From Dyadobacter fermentans (lineage in GTDB: Bacteria; Bacteroidota; Bacteroidia; Cytophagales; Spirosomataceae): a DNA stretch of 64,000 nucleotides. Positions 46,585 to 56,295 of the stretch are shown here, in pieces. Made by a program: the position numbers and the translations under genes. The notes beneath the pieces are model-generated. The model was not told the DNA's origin. It did no database searches and worked only from the letters and a program-made list of their open reading frames with translations. Positions within the stretch are counted from its first letter, which is position 1. Each line of letters starts with the position of its first letter. The DNA lies in assembly GCF_019924045.1 (NCBI RefSeq), contig NZ_JAHXBN010000005.1, positions 248,001 to 312,000 on the forward strand. The letters run 5' to 3'.

Positions 46585-49500
46585 ATGATTTACTTCTTCA
46601 CTGGCGGAGACGAAACCGTCTTTGCACTACAAACCGAGCGAACGCTCACTGCCTCCGATTCCTCTAAATTAAGCTGGCTTTTCGGCGGCGCAGAACTCCG
46701 GAAGGAGACCGTTCTCACAGACTTTTTCGTCGGGCCGCGCGCTGCTATGATCACGCCGTGGAGCACCAATGCCGTCGAAATCACCCAGAATATGGGCCTG
46801 GAAGGCATTGTTCGCATCGAGGAATTCAAGAAAGTAAGTGCTGATTTCACGGATTTCGATCCGATGCTTTCGCAGAAATACAGCGAACTGAACCAGGAAA
46901 TTTACACCATCAATATCAAACCTGAACCCATTCAGGAAATCGACGATATTGCTGCCTATAACAAACAGGAAGGCCTCGCATTGAGCGACGAGGAGGTTGA
47001 CTATCTTAATGGCCTCGCCGAAAAGCTCGGCCGTAAACTGACCGACTCCGAGGTATTCGGTTTCTCACAAGTGAACTCCGAACATTGTCGTCACAAGATC
47101 TTCAACGGGGTTTTCGTGATTGACGGCCAGGAACAGCCGGTTTCACTTTTCAAGCTGATCCGCAAAACTTCGGAAACGAACCCGAACTCGATCGTTTCGG
47201 CCTATAAAGACAACGTAGCATTTCTGAAAGGCCCGGTCGTGCAGCAGTTTGCGCCCAAGCGCCCGGATGTTCCTGAATACTACGAAATCAAGGATTTTGA
47301 ATCCGTACTTTCATTGAAAGCAGAAACACACAACTTCCCGACCACTGTGGAGCCATTTAATGGGGCTGCAACCGGGTCGGGTGGTGAGATCCGCGACCGC
47401 CTCGCAGGCGGGCAGGGCGCGATCCCGCTCGCAGGTACGGCAGTATATATGACCGCGCTCTCGCGCCTGGAAGAAAATCGTCCCTGGGAGAAAGGCGTCG
47501 AGGAACGCCAATGGTTGTACCAAACACCGATGGACATCCTGATCAAGGCTTCCAATGGTGCTACCGATTTTGGTAACAAATTTGGTCAGCCGCTGATCGT
47601 CGGTTCTGTGTTGACATTCGAGCACGAAGAGGACGGCCGCAAGCTGGGTTACGACAAAGTGATCATGCAGGCTGGCGGTATCGGTTACGGAAAGGCCGAT
47701 CAAGCCAAAAAACACACGCCGGCCACTGGCGACAAAGTGGTAGTAATGGGTGGTGAAAACTACCGGATCGGGATGGGCGGCGCGGCTGTTTCGTCAGCGG
47801 ATACCGGTGCATTTGGTTCGGGTATCGAATTGAATGCGATTCAGCGCTCCAACCCTGAAATGCAGAAACGTGTGGCTAATGCCGTGCGCGGGATGGTGGA
47901 AAGCGGTAACAATACCATCGTTTCCATCCACGACCACGGTGCAGGTGGACACTTGAACTGCTTGTCTGAGCTGGTGGAAGAAACAGGCGGCAAGATCGAC
48001 CTCGACAAGCTGCCGGTAGGCGACCCTACACTTTCGGCCAAAGAAATCATTGGTAACGAGTCCCAGGAAAGAATGGGCCTCGTGATCAGCCAGGACGATA
48101 TCGACTTTCTCCAACGCATTGCCGACCGCGAGCGCGCGCCGATGTACACGGTAGGAGAGGTAACCGGTGACCATCGTTTCACATTCGAATCCTCGACAAG
48201 CGGTGCCAAACCGATGGACCTGGCGATGGACGAAATGTTTGGAAGCTCGCCCAAGACTTACATGCGCGATAAAACCGTGGAGCGCACTTATGAGGCGGTT
48301 CAGTACGATGCAGCGAAACTGCACGAGTACCTTGAACAAATGCTGCAACTCGAAGCCGTTGCGTCGAAGGACTGGTTGACTAACAAAGTTGACCGTTGCG
48401 TGGGCGGCCATGTAGCCAAGCAGCAAACTGCGGGACCGCTGCAATTGCCTTTGAACAACGTTGGTGTAATGGCCCTCGATTTCCAGGGCAAGGACGGTAT
48501 CGCAACTTCGATAGGTCACGCGCCGCTTTCGGCATTGATCGATCCGGCAGCCGGTAGCCGCAATGCGGTAGCAGAAGCGCTGTCCAACATCGTTTGGGCA
48601 CCATTGAAAGACGGACTCGCAACAGTTTCGCTTTCCGCCAACTGGATGTGGGCCTGTAAAAACGAAGGCGAGGACGCTCGTTTGTACAAAGCGGTACAAG
48701 CCTGCTCCGACTTCGCGATTAGCCTGGGCATCAACATCCCGACAGGAAAAGATTCCCTGTCGATGAAACAGAAATATAAAGACGGTGATGTAATCGCGCC
48801 GGGTACTGTCATCATTTCGGCAGGCGGGCATTGCGACGACATTACTGCCGTTGTAGAGCCGGTACTGCGGAAGTCAGGCGGTTCTATCTACTATATCAAC
48901 CTCTCGGGAGACCGTTTCAAACTCGGCGGATCGTCATTTGCACAAATCCTGAACAAGGTTGGTTCCGAGACGCCGGATATCCAGGATGCAGCGCAGTTTA
49001 AGGCGACATTCAATGCGATTCAGCAACTGATTAAAGCCGGTAAAATCCAGGCTGGCCACGATATAGGCAGCGGTGGTCTGATTACCACATTGCTCGAAAT
49101 GTGTTTCGCTGACCGCGATTTGGGTGCTTCCATTGACTTGTCGGTGCTTGGCGATCAGGATATTATCGAGAAACTGTTCTCCGAAAATATCGGTATAGTA
49201 TTCCAGGCTGAGGAATCAGTAGAGGCTGTACTCGAAGGAAACGGCATTGTATTCCATAAAATCGGAACTGTGAACCTCGCTTCTACACTGACCGTGAAAG
49301 ATGCGACCGGCAAATGGGATTTTGATATCGACCACCTGCGTGATGTTTGGTTCAAAACTTCTTATTTGTTGGATCAGAAACAAACCGGTAACGGTCTGGC
49401 GAAAGAGCGTTTTGATAACTACAAGCACCACGTGCTGCGTTATAAATTCCCGGCACAGTTTGACGGTAAAAAGCCGGCAATCGACGCTTCGAAACCACGT

Positions 49501-50250
49501 CCCAAGGCCGCAGTACTCCGCGAAAAGGGTAGCAACTCTGAACGCGAACTGGCCAATGCCATGTACCTGGCGGGCTTCGACGTCAAGGACGTCCATATGA
49601 CCGACCTTATTTCTGGCCGTGAGACTTTGGAAGACATTCAGTTCATCGGTGCTGTGGGCGGTTTCTCGAACTCTGACGTGTTGGGTTCCGCCAAAGGCTG
49701 GGCAGGAGCATTCCTGTACAACGAAAAAGCTAAAATCGCACTAGAGAACTTCTTCAAACGGGAAGACACGCTTTCTGTCGGTATCTGTAATGGCTGCCAG
49801 CTTTTCATCGAGCTTGGCCTGATCAATCCGGATCACGAAGAGAAGCCGAAGATGCTGCATAATGCGAGCCATAAGCACGAAAGTATTTTTACTTCCATGA
49901 CTGTTCAGCCGAATAACTCGGTGATGCTGTCTTCGCTTGCAGGTAGCACGCTGGGCGTATGGGTTTCACACGGAGAAGGTCGTTTCCAACTTCCGCTGGC
50001 CGAAAGCGAATACAATATCGTTTCCAAATATGGTTACGAGACATATCCTGCCAATCCGAATGGTTCGGATTATAACACTGCCATTCTTTGCGATAACACC
50101 GGCCGCCATTTGGTAACCATGCCGCATATCGAACGTTCGCTATTCCAGTGGCACTGGGCACACTATCCGGAAGGGCGCAAAGACGAAGTTTCGCCGTGGA
50201 TGGAAGCATTCGTGAATGCCCGGACGTGGATTGAGGAGCGGAATAAGTAA
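46585..50250 (+). CDS. purL: phosphoribosylformylglycinamidine synthase
   Basis: This 1221-residue large-type FGAM synthase performs the fourth step of purine synthesis (FGAR + glutamine + ATP to FGAM). Visible marks are FSQVNSEHCRHKIF and LKAETHNFPTTVEPFNGAAT, with GSGGEIRDR following. IHDHGAGGHLNCLSE lies in the synthase halves. The C-terminal glutaminase has SVGICNGCQLF (nucleophile Cys) and FQWHWAHYP. Length is normal for Bacteroidota. I start at the ATG at 46585; a TTG three codons earlier is in frame. It stands alone with its own -7 box and a terminator, so it is a single-gene unit. Confidence 0.97.
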   Translation: MIYFFTGGDETVFALQTERTLTASDSSKLSWLFGGAELRKETVLTDFFVGPRAAMITPWSTNAVEITQNMGLEGIVRIEEFKKVSADFTDFDPMLSQKYSELNQEIYTINIKPEPIQEIDDIAAYNKQEGLALSDEEVDYLNGLAEKLGRKLTDSEVFGFSQVNSEHCRHKIFNGVFVIDGQEQPVSLFKLIRKTSETNPNSIVSAYKDNVAFLKGPVVQQFAPKRPDVPEYYEIKDFESVLSLKAETHNFPTTVEPFNGAATGSGGEIRDRLAGGQGAIPLAGTAVYMTALSRLEENRPWEKGVEERQWLYQTPMDILIKASNGATDFGNKFGQPLIVGSVLTFEHEEDGRKLGYDKVIMQAGGIGYGKADQAKKHTPATGDKVVVMGGENYRIGMGGAAVSSADTGAFGSGIELNAIQRSNPEMQKRVANAVRGMVESGNNTIVSIHDHGAGGHLNCLSELVEETGGKIDLDKLPVGDPTLSAKEIIGNESQERMGLVISQDDIDFLQRIADRERAPMYTVGEVTGDHRFTFESSTSGAKPMDLAMDEMFGSSPKTYMRDKTVERTYEAVQYDAAKLHEYLEQMLQLEAVASKDWLTNKVDRCVGGHVAKQQTAGPLQLPLNNVGVMALDFQGKDGIATSIGHAPLSALIDPAAGSRNAVAEALSNIVWAPLKDGLATVSLSANWMWACKNEGEDARLYKAVQACSDFAISLGINIPTGKDSLSMKQKYKDGDVIAPGTVIISAGGHCDDITAVVEPVLRKSGGSIYYINLSGDRFKLGGSSFAQILNKVGSETPDIQDAAQFKATFNAIQQLIKAGKIQAGHDIGSGGLITTLLEMCFADRDLGASIDLSVLGDQDIIEKLFSENIGIVFQAEESVEAVLEGNGIVFHKIGTVNLASTLTVKDATGKWDFDIDHLRDVWFKTSYLLDQKQTGNGLAKERFDNYKHHVLRYKFPAQFDGKKPAIDASKPRPKAAVLREKGSNSERELANAMYLAGFDVKDVHMTDLISGRETLEDIQFIGAVGGFSNSDVLGSAKGWAGAFLYNEKAKIALENFFKREDTLSVGICNGCQLFIELGLINPDHEEKPKMLHNASHKHESIFTSMTVQPNNSVMLSSLAGSTLGVWVSHGEGRFQLPLAESEYNIVSKYGYETYPANPNGSDYNTAILCDNTGRHLVTMPHIERSLFQWHWAHYPEGRKDEVSPWMEAFVNARTWIEERNK

Positions 50251-50305
50251 TATCTGAGGAAGAAAGGGAAGAAGGGACGATGGAGGAAGGAGCTTCTAGA
50301 ATTTT

Positions 50306-50336
50306 GCCCGTCGCGATGATCGTGACGGGCCTTTTA
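50306..50336. terminator. bidirectional terminator
   Basis: GCCCGTC and GACGGGC flank an 11-base loop, followed by CTTTTAT. It lies between purL and the converging gene that ends at 50340 and may serve both. Confidence 0.75.
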
Positions 50337-50339
50337 TAT

Positions 50340-52154
50340 TTAATTACTCATACGCGCCAATTTTTTGATGGTATAGCTTTCATTTACCTTCAGCCTGCAA
50401 AACAATAACCCATCCGGGTTGTCAGGCAGCTCTTTCACCGTGTACTGCCATTTTCCCTTCGCGTGCGGATTGTTTACCACAGTTTTTACAACACTTCCCT
50501 GCGTATTTACTATTTCCAGTTTGACATAACTATTATCGTCAGGCACATCAAACGCGACGGTGAAGCTTTGCGTGAATGGGTTGGGGTAGGCGTTTAGTTC
50601 GAAGCCGGGTTGTTCTTCTTTTTCATTCAAAACATCGACCCCTTCCCGCTGGTTATCATACTTCCCGACGTTCAGGGATTGTGAAATATGCCAGTTCCCC
50701 GTCGCATCTTTCAAATAGCACCTAATACCGAGGTACTTGTCCTGGGTTGTGAATGTATTTCCGCTTCCGCCTGGTTCGGGAGGACTGTTGATACCAATTT
50801 TACTCCACGAGTACTGAACTGCATTGCCGAAGACGGTAAGCGTCCGTGTCCCGGCATTCATCGAGTAGGTCAGTTGCGGTACCCAACTGGCCGCAATTGG
50901 TGTGCCCAGACTTCCTATGGTAGTAAACCATTTGCCGGCTAGCCAGGTTAACCCTTTGATTTGCCCGGGGCCCTCGTAAAAATGCGTAGTGTCGATGCGG
51001 TATCTGTCGGCGCCGACGGTGCCAGTAGTAGCGCCGGCGCTTCCCGTTACGAAGTCCGTATCAGGGCCATTGAGGTTGGGTGAACCCGTGGCGACATTAC
51101 CCTGCCCGGTTCTAACCGTTGCATTAATGGGCCCGAACTTGCTAAAAGACGCTTTGGATATATACCAGGTTAGATTGGGCGCTCCGAAATCAGCTCGTGA
51201 TTTGGCAATCACAGCTTGTAATTTAGCCTGATAATCTGCCGAGCTGGTGGCTTTGTATATTGAGTTGACGTTTACATCCGCGTCGGCTTCTCCCTGATGC
51301 CATAGTACGGCCCGGACGCCGAATAGCGACCCATAATAGTTCAATGCATTTTTCAGGGTTGTGTAGGGTAGGCCATAGTAGTCCGAAGGATTTGCGGATC
51401 CTCCCTGGTAACCCAAACAGACCTGCGCACCTGTGTAGGGGTGTTTGGCCTCTACACCATCGGCGCCCTGTTTCCATTCGGTGATGCTTGATCCTGCTGT
51501 GGCCGCATTGAAAAATGCTACCGGCATCCCTCCGTTTGAGTCGGAGATCAATTTCCCCAATGTGGCATAAGCCCAAATTCCATTGCCAGACGGCCCTAAT
51601 CTCCCGTGCCGTTTCGCTTCGTCAGGGGTATTCATTGAAAACATTTTTGTGAAAGATGCCGGAAGAGTTTTCGTGCAGGTACCATCTTCCGAAGTGCCTA
51701 CAATCCATTCAGGGATGCCTGCACTGCTCGGTATCGGGTATGCGAGATTTCCAATTCCTTGCGCGTTAGACTGACCCGCGATAATAAACACATCGCCAAT
51801 GCCAAATTTAGCCGTTGCATATACCATTCCATTCAAGAGAACTTCAACGAGATACCAGCCTCTGTTTATCGCCTGAGTAGTATAGAACATACCATTGCTC
51901 GCTATATTCAAATTGGTGGTGGCTCCTGGCACGCCCACAACGCCGGTTGCGCTCACCGGCCTGATCCTGTAAGTCAACGTTACCGCGAGAGTATTGTGAA
52001 CGAGCTGACCTGCAAAAGTGACTACCGCATCATTAAATGTGCCACGTTGCAGTACGGAATTGTTGATCGGATAAGACAGCGACACAGTTTGTGCGTTGCT
52101 AGTGTTTGTCAGGAGGCAAGCGTATATCAATATGTATTCGATATAAATTTTCAT
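50340..52154 (-). CDS. T9SS-exported sialate O-acetylesterase-like protein
   Basis: This 604-residue protein has a signal peptide (about 1-21), a beta-sandwich and then an SGNH-type SASA domain: DVFIIAGQSNAQGIGN (nucleophile Ser in GQSNAQG) and AVLWHQGEADADVN (His-containing block). The last 80 residues (AYPNPFTQSFTVAFD, then FCRLKVNESYTIKKLARM) are a type A T9SS sorting domain, so it is secreted or attached to the surface. It likely removes acetyl groups from sialic acids or plant sugars; the actual substrate is unknown. The next two genes also code exported SGNH-like proteins. Confidence 0.88.
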   Translation of the reverse strand: MKIYIEYILIYACLLTNTSNAQTVSLSYPINNSVLQRGTFNDAVVTFAGQLVHNTLAVTLTYRIRPVSATGVVGVPGATTNLNIASNGMFYTTQAINRGWYLVEVLLNGMVYATAKFGIGDVFIIAGQSNAQGIGNLAYPIPSSAGIPEWIVGTSEDGTCTKTLPASFTKMFSMNTPDEAKRHGRLGPSGNGIWAYATLGKLISDSNGGMPVAFFNAATAGSSITEWKQGADGVEAKHPYTGAQVCLGYQGGSANPSDYYGLPYTTLKNALNYYGSLFGVRAVLWHQGEADADVNVNSIYKATSSADYQAKLQAVIAKSRADFGAPNLTWYISKASFSKFGPINATVRTGQGNVATGSPNLNGPDTDFVTGSAGATTGTVGADRYRIDTTHFYEGPGQIKGLTWLAGKWFTTIGSLGTPIAASWVPQLTYSMNAGTRTLTVFGNAVQYSWSKIGINSPPEPGGSGNTFTTQDKYLGIRCYLKDATGNWHISQSLNVGKYDNQREGVDVLNEKEEQPGFELNAYPNPFTQSFTVAFDVPDDNSYVKLEIVNTQGSVVKTVVNNPHAKGKWQYTVKELPDNPDGLLFCRLKVNESYTIKKLARMSN

Positions 52155-52192
52155 AATGAAGAAAGTGAATGTGTGTAATGATTGTTCCGGGA

Positions 52193-53584
52193 CTACTTTT
52201 TCGGTTCAACAGTGTTGACAAATCCGGCAATGTCGATCAGTGGAATGTTGGCGTCGTAATGCCTGTTGATCGCTTTGATGACCTCATTTGCAATAACGGC
52301 CTGTCCGAGCGCCGTGGGATAGATTCCATCAGAGGAGAAAAAATTGCCATGCGCAGTTCCATCGATTAATATGCCGTCATCTGTTCTATATCCGCCCTGA
52401 TGAATGCGTTGATAGAGGTCAAAAAGGTCAACTACCGCAAGGTCCTTTTCTGTGGCGTACTCCCTGATTTTCGCATTGTAAAAGAGCTGAGGATCGCTTT
52501 CATAGGTTTCTCCATAGTCAATTACCTCAATATCATCGAAATTAGCGGAGAACGCGCGACCTTTAAATCTTTCACAAAGTGCATGAAGTTTGGCTGTGGG
52601 AATCATCGAAAATGGCTTTAAAAAGTCTATGACCCCATCCGCAGTACCATTTCTGTCAAAAGTGATGTATGCATTTTGAAACTCTTTCATCGAATACCAA
52701 TTCATGTAAGGCAAATCCTGGTAGCGGGGAATGGTGAAAATCACGCCCTTTTTACCCCTCAGATGATAATTGATGGAATAATCAGTGATTCTACCGGAAT
52801 CCATGATCGAGCCGTTAAAAGAATAGTCGAAACCTCCGATTTGACGCGTAGTTTGAATCCCAAACATCCAGCGGTCAAAAAATTCCTCAATAACTATAAA
52901 GTTATAAGGCAGCTCATCCGGCGAGCGTCCCTTGAATCTTGAGGCAAGAAGCGTGGGTAAGTCGCAGTTTTCACATCCCCAGCCTGGAACATACCACTCC
53001 GTGCTTCCTTCAAATAGTCCGTAGTTTGAAATTTTTCCTTGGTAAAGCGGTATCGTTGACGGGATCTCAGTAGTAACGGAAATGGTATTGTTTATAACGC
53101 GGTCCCAATTCGGATAACCGCTCTCCGTGTCGCGATATATGTAATAACCCGTCCCATTGAAATGCTCTTTATCAAAAAGCGGCATCGCAAAATTGGTAAT
53201 ACCCATCTGATGGGCGAGTAAATTAGTATAATTGGTTTGCTGACTTTGTCGAGTTATACCGCCATTCATAACCCCGGCCGTCAATCCTCCGCCGAATGCC
53301 GCCATTTCCATTGCTTGTCCGGGTTTCAGGGCCCGCCCGAAATCGGCCAGCGAGACAGGTGTAGACAGCCATTCTTCTATTTTAAGTTCCGGTTGCCTGT
53401 TGACGTTGTCCTTAATCATCTCCGGATATTTGCCCATCGGATGGATGCGAGAGAAAGGACCAAGTATCTTGGCCGAATCTTCGGCCGTGGGTATGTAAAC
53501 AGGCTTTAAGGGAACGGGGTCGGGCCAGCCATTGCCAGGCTGATTGCATCCGATAAGAGCGAGCAGGAATAACATCTTTTTCAT
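52193..53584 (-). CDS. SGNH-like lipoprotein lacking catalytic residues (copy 1)
   Basis: This 463-residue lipoprotein has lipobox ALIGC (Cys at about 13). The fold seems to be SGNH/GDSL: MAAFGGGLTAGVMNGG lies where GDS-x-x-x-G is expected, and SSDGIYPTALGQAVIANEV where D-G-x-H-P-T is expected. The nucleophile Ser and its preceding Asp are replaced by Gly, and the catalytic His by Tyr. It is therefore probably a binding protein or pseudo-enzyme, unless chemistry moved elsewhere. The gene downstream of copy 2 is its close paralog. I start at 53584 to give the lipoprotein signal. Confidence 0.75.
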   Translation of the reverse strand: MKKMLFLLALIGCNQPGNGWPDPVPLKPVYIPTAEDSAKILGPFSRIHPMGKYPEMIKDNVNRQPELKIEEWLSTPVSLADFGRALKPGQAMEMAAFGGGLTAGVMNGGITRQSQQTNYTNLLAHQMGITNFAMPLFDKEHFNGTGYYIYRDTESGYPNWDRVINNTISVTTEIPSTIPLYQGKISNYGLFEGSTEWYVPGWGCENCDLPTLLASRFKGRSPDELPYNFIVIEEFFDRWMFGIQTTRQIGGFDYSFNGSIMDSGRITDYSINYHLRGKKGVIFTIPRYQDLPYMNWYSMKEFQNAYITFDRNGTADGVIDFLKPFSMIPTAKLHALCERFKGRAFSANFDDIEVIDYGETYESDPQLFYNAKIREYATEKDLAVVDLFDLYQRIHQGGYRTDDGILIDGTAHGNFFSSDGIYPTALGQAVIANEVIKAINRHYDANIPLIDIAGFVNTVEPKK

Positions 53585-53600
53585 AGCTTGTTTTATTAGG

Positions 53601-55052
53601 TTAAATGTGTAATTGACTTTTTTCAAACCCTGTCGTCCTCACAAAGCCGGCAATGTCGATCAAAGGAATCTTCGAGCCGTAATGCTTATTAATCGCCTTG
53701 ATGACTTCATTGGCAATAATGGCTTGTCCGAACGGCGTGGGATAGATGCCGTCGGACGAAAAAAAGTTACCGGAAGCGGTTCCATCCACTTCAATACCAT
53801 CATCTGTTTTGTACCCTCCCTGGTGAATGCGCTGATAGAGGTCGAAGAGATCTACCACAGCGAGGTCTTTTTCCGCCGCATATTCCCTAATCTTTCCATT
53901 ATAATGTTGCTGCGGATCGGACATGAAGGTTTCGCCCTCGTCTATTACTTCGAAATCTTCGAAATTGACCCGGAATTCTCCTCCGCGGCTGAAATTTTCG
54001 AAGAGGTGATGCAGTTTAGCTGATGGGATCATCGAAAATGGTCGTGAGGCGTCTACGATCTGATCGGCGATGCCGTTGCGATTAAAGCTGATGTAGAGTC
54101 CCCATCCTCTTTTGATTAGCTTATAGCGGGAATACCATTCCATGTACGGTAAATCCTGATACCGTGGAATGGTGAAGATTACCCCTTTCGGACGGGCTGC
54201 CAAAATGCCATTGAGTGCGTAATCAGTAATTCTGCCGGAGTTTAAAATTGAGCCGTTGAAGTCATAAACACCGATTTGGCCCGTCATTCGAATTGCTCGC
54301 ATCCACCAATCGAAAAATTCCTCAATAACGACAAAATTGTAAGGTACATCCTCCCTGATCTTGCGAAAGGCTTGGGAGGGGTACCGGGGTATATAGCGTT
54401 TGATACGAGTGAGAACGAGCTTATTCAAGCCACAACTCTCACAATCGGCGCCATGTACATACCATTCGGCGTTGCCGTCCGGCAACCCATAATTCGAGAT
54501 CTTACCAAGATACTCAGGCATCGTCGGCGGATCGCCCGGCAAAAGCGAAATGGTATTGTTCACCACCCGGTCCCACTGCGGATACCCGCTTTCCGTATCA
54601 CGATATACGTAATAACCGGTCCCATTGAAATGTTCCTTATCAAAAAGCGGCATTTCAAAATTCTTGATACCCATTTGATGCGCCAGCAAATTGGTGTAAT
54701 TGGTCTGCTGACTTTCCCGGGTAATGCCGCCGTTCATCACACCGGCCGTCAGGCCCCCTCCGAAGGCGACCATTTCCATCTCTTGCCCCGGTTTGAGAAT
54801 ACGCCCGAAATCAGCCAGCTGCGTCGGTGCAGACAGCCATTCCTCTATTCTGAGTGTCGGCTGCCGCTCGATATTGTCATGAATCATCTCCGGATAGTGC
54901 CCCATCGGGTGAATGCGCATAAAGGGCCCGTTCGTCCGGGCCGAATCTTCGGCCGTTGCGACCTCGAATGGCAGGCCGGGAACGGGGTCGGGCCAGCCGT
55001 CACTGGGTTGGTTGCAGGCGATCAAAGCGAGTAGAAACAACATTTTCTTCAT
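53601..55052 (-). CDS. SGNH-like lipoprotein lacking catalytic residues (copy 2)
   Basis: This 483-residue lipoprotein has lipobox ALIAC. It is collinear with the preceding copy: GGGLTAGVMNGGITRESQQT, NYTNLLAHQMGI, and SSDGIYPTPFGQAIIANEV are nearly identical in both. The same GGG and Y substitutions occur. Insertions account for the extra 20 residues. The gap between the two genes is 16 bases, so they are a tandem duplication in one transcript. The start is the ATG at 55052, which opens the signal peptide; the frame continues 27 codons upstream without coding character. Confidence 0.75.
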   Translation of the reverse strand: MKKMLFLLALIACNQPSDGWPDPVPGLPFEVATAEDSARTNGPFMRIHPMGHYPEMIHDNIERQPTLRIEEWLSAPTQLADFGRILKPGQEMEMVAFGGGLTAGVMNGGITRESQQTNYTNLLAHQMGIKNFEMPLFDKEHFNGTGYYVYRDTESGYPQWDRVVNNTISLLPGDPPTMPEYLGKISNYGLPDGNAEWYVHGADCESCGLNKLVLTRIKRYIPRYPSQAFRKIREDVPYNFVVIEEFFDWWMRAIRMTGQIGVYDFNGSILNSGRITDYALNGILAARPKGVIFTIPRYQDLPYMEWYSRYKLIKRGWGLYISFNRNGIADQIVDASRPFSMIPSAKLHHLFENFSRGGEFRVNFEDFEVIDEGETFMSDPQQHYNGKIREYAAEKDLAVVDLFDLYQRIHQGGYKTDDGIEVDGTASGNFFSSDGIYPTPFGQAIIANEVIKAINKHYGSKIPLIDIAGFVRTTGFEKSQLHI

Positions 55053-55314
55053 AGCTGGTTTGTTTAAAAATGAAACATGCTGCACAAATGGACTGAAATC
55101 GAACACGGAGCCGAAGCAAGCGCATACGGCCACGATGGAAGCCGATTTGTACGCCCGTTTTCGAAGGTTGAAGTCCTAGAAGAAATGTTGAGTTTTGACG
55201 AATCGAGTTACTGTTCGTCGGGTGTGGTGCAATAAAAGGTAATTTGAACGGCAAAGGCAAGCGAATGTAGTAGTAGAATGTCCGATCGGTTGACCGATGA
55301 TCAAACGGTTACAT

Positions 55315-56085
55315 TTACGTCCAGACCTCCGCCAGTGTTTCCCTGAAAAGTACATTTAATGCGTCGGTGGCGGGCATCGTCATGGGTGGGAGTTGTTTTG
55401 TATATTCTTTGTAAAACGCGACTTTTTCGGCCAGGAAATCGTGCAGCAGCGGAATGCGCGGCTCCTCAGCGAGTTCTTCGCCGCTGGATTTGCGAACGAG
55501 CAGGGCGTCGATTTCGTGTCGCAGTGCATCGTTTTGCACTTGGCTGTCGAGCAGTTTGACGAACTCCGTAGGCGCCATCGTGTCCGTCGTGCGTATCCAT
55601 TCGCATGCGAGAATGGGCCGCAGCGCATAGAAATACTTTTTCGTACGCACCATGTCTTTAAGCAGGTAATCGTTGTAGTTGGCCTCTGCCATGCTCAGGT
55701 AATGGTGCAGGCAGGCGCGGGGATTGAAATACTGCTTTTGCAGCTCCCGCAGTCTACCGGCAGTTGTAAACCCCTCCCGGTAGACGATCGGACTATCGAG
55801 CCATTCCAGCATCGACGGGTTCGATTTCCTGAAAAGCCGCAACGCCTTCCGCAACTCCCATCCGGCGAAGTCGAGGTCGTTGGGCAACATCTCCTCCTGG
55901 CTGTCCTTCTTATCGTCGATCTGCAAATACCACTCCGGCCGGTGCACATAAATATACCGCACATCCCAATCGCTATTCACCGAAGCAAACCCCCAAGCCC
56001 GGCTGCCGCTCTCGACGGCGTAGAGGATTTGGATGTTGTGTTGGGTTTCCAGGCGGGTGAGTTGTTGATGGATTTCGGTAGTCAT
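55315..56085 (-). CDS. RlaP-type nucleotidyltransferase
   Basis: This 256-residue protein of the RlaP/YcgL (COG3541) nucleotidyltransferase group has the core AVESGSRAWGFASVNSDWDV with G-S-x-x-W-G and S-D-x-D-V. RYIYVHRPEWYL follows, then LDFAGWELRKALRLFRKSNP. The acidic residues for metal binding are in place. Members are linked by context to RNA-repair or related tasks, but the substrate is not settled. It lies alone, opposite to its right neighbour. Confidence 0.88.
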   Translation of the reverse strand: MTTEIHQQLTRLETQHNIQILYAVESGSRAWGFASVNSDWDVRYIYVHRPEWYLQIDDKKDSQEEMLPNDLDFAGWELRKALRLFRKSNPSMLEWLDSPIVYREGFTTAGRLRELQKQYFNPRACLHHYLSMAEANYNDYLLKDMVRTKKYFYALRPILACEWIRTTDTMAPTEFVKLLDSQVQNDALRHEIDALLVRKSSGEELAEEPRIPLLHDFLAEKVAFYKEYTKQLPPMTMPATDALNVLFRETLAEVWT

Positions 56086-56136
56086 TGTATCTAGGCTTCA
56101 AAGTTAAGGAAGCCAATATACTGGCTTTTGCGGTTA

Positions 56137-56208
56137 CTCCCTCATTTGCTCCCTCGTTTGTTCCCTCATATACACCCTCATTTACTCTATCATATACTCT
56201 CTCAAAAC
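56137..56208. repeat. degenerate 12-base tandem repeat
   Basis: Six units of 12 bases of the type CTCCCTCATTTG follow each other (56137, 56149, 56161, 56173, 56185, 56197), with 1-6 changes per unit. They lie between two divergent genes, 90-160 bases ahead of the ATG at 56296. Confidence 0.75.
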
Positions 56209-56295
56209 GGCTCCACTTCGTCCGAGTCGAAACTTATTCAACGGTTTTACTTCAATCCGAATTATTTCTAATTAGCGTCGTAACCTCCTTTAATC

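Noticed and set aside
47794..48831. 345-codon minus-strand frame opposite purL
   Set aside because: Antisense to highly conserved FGAM synthase; no start context or family motifs.
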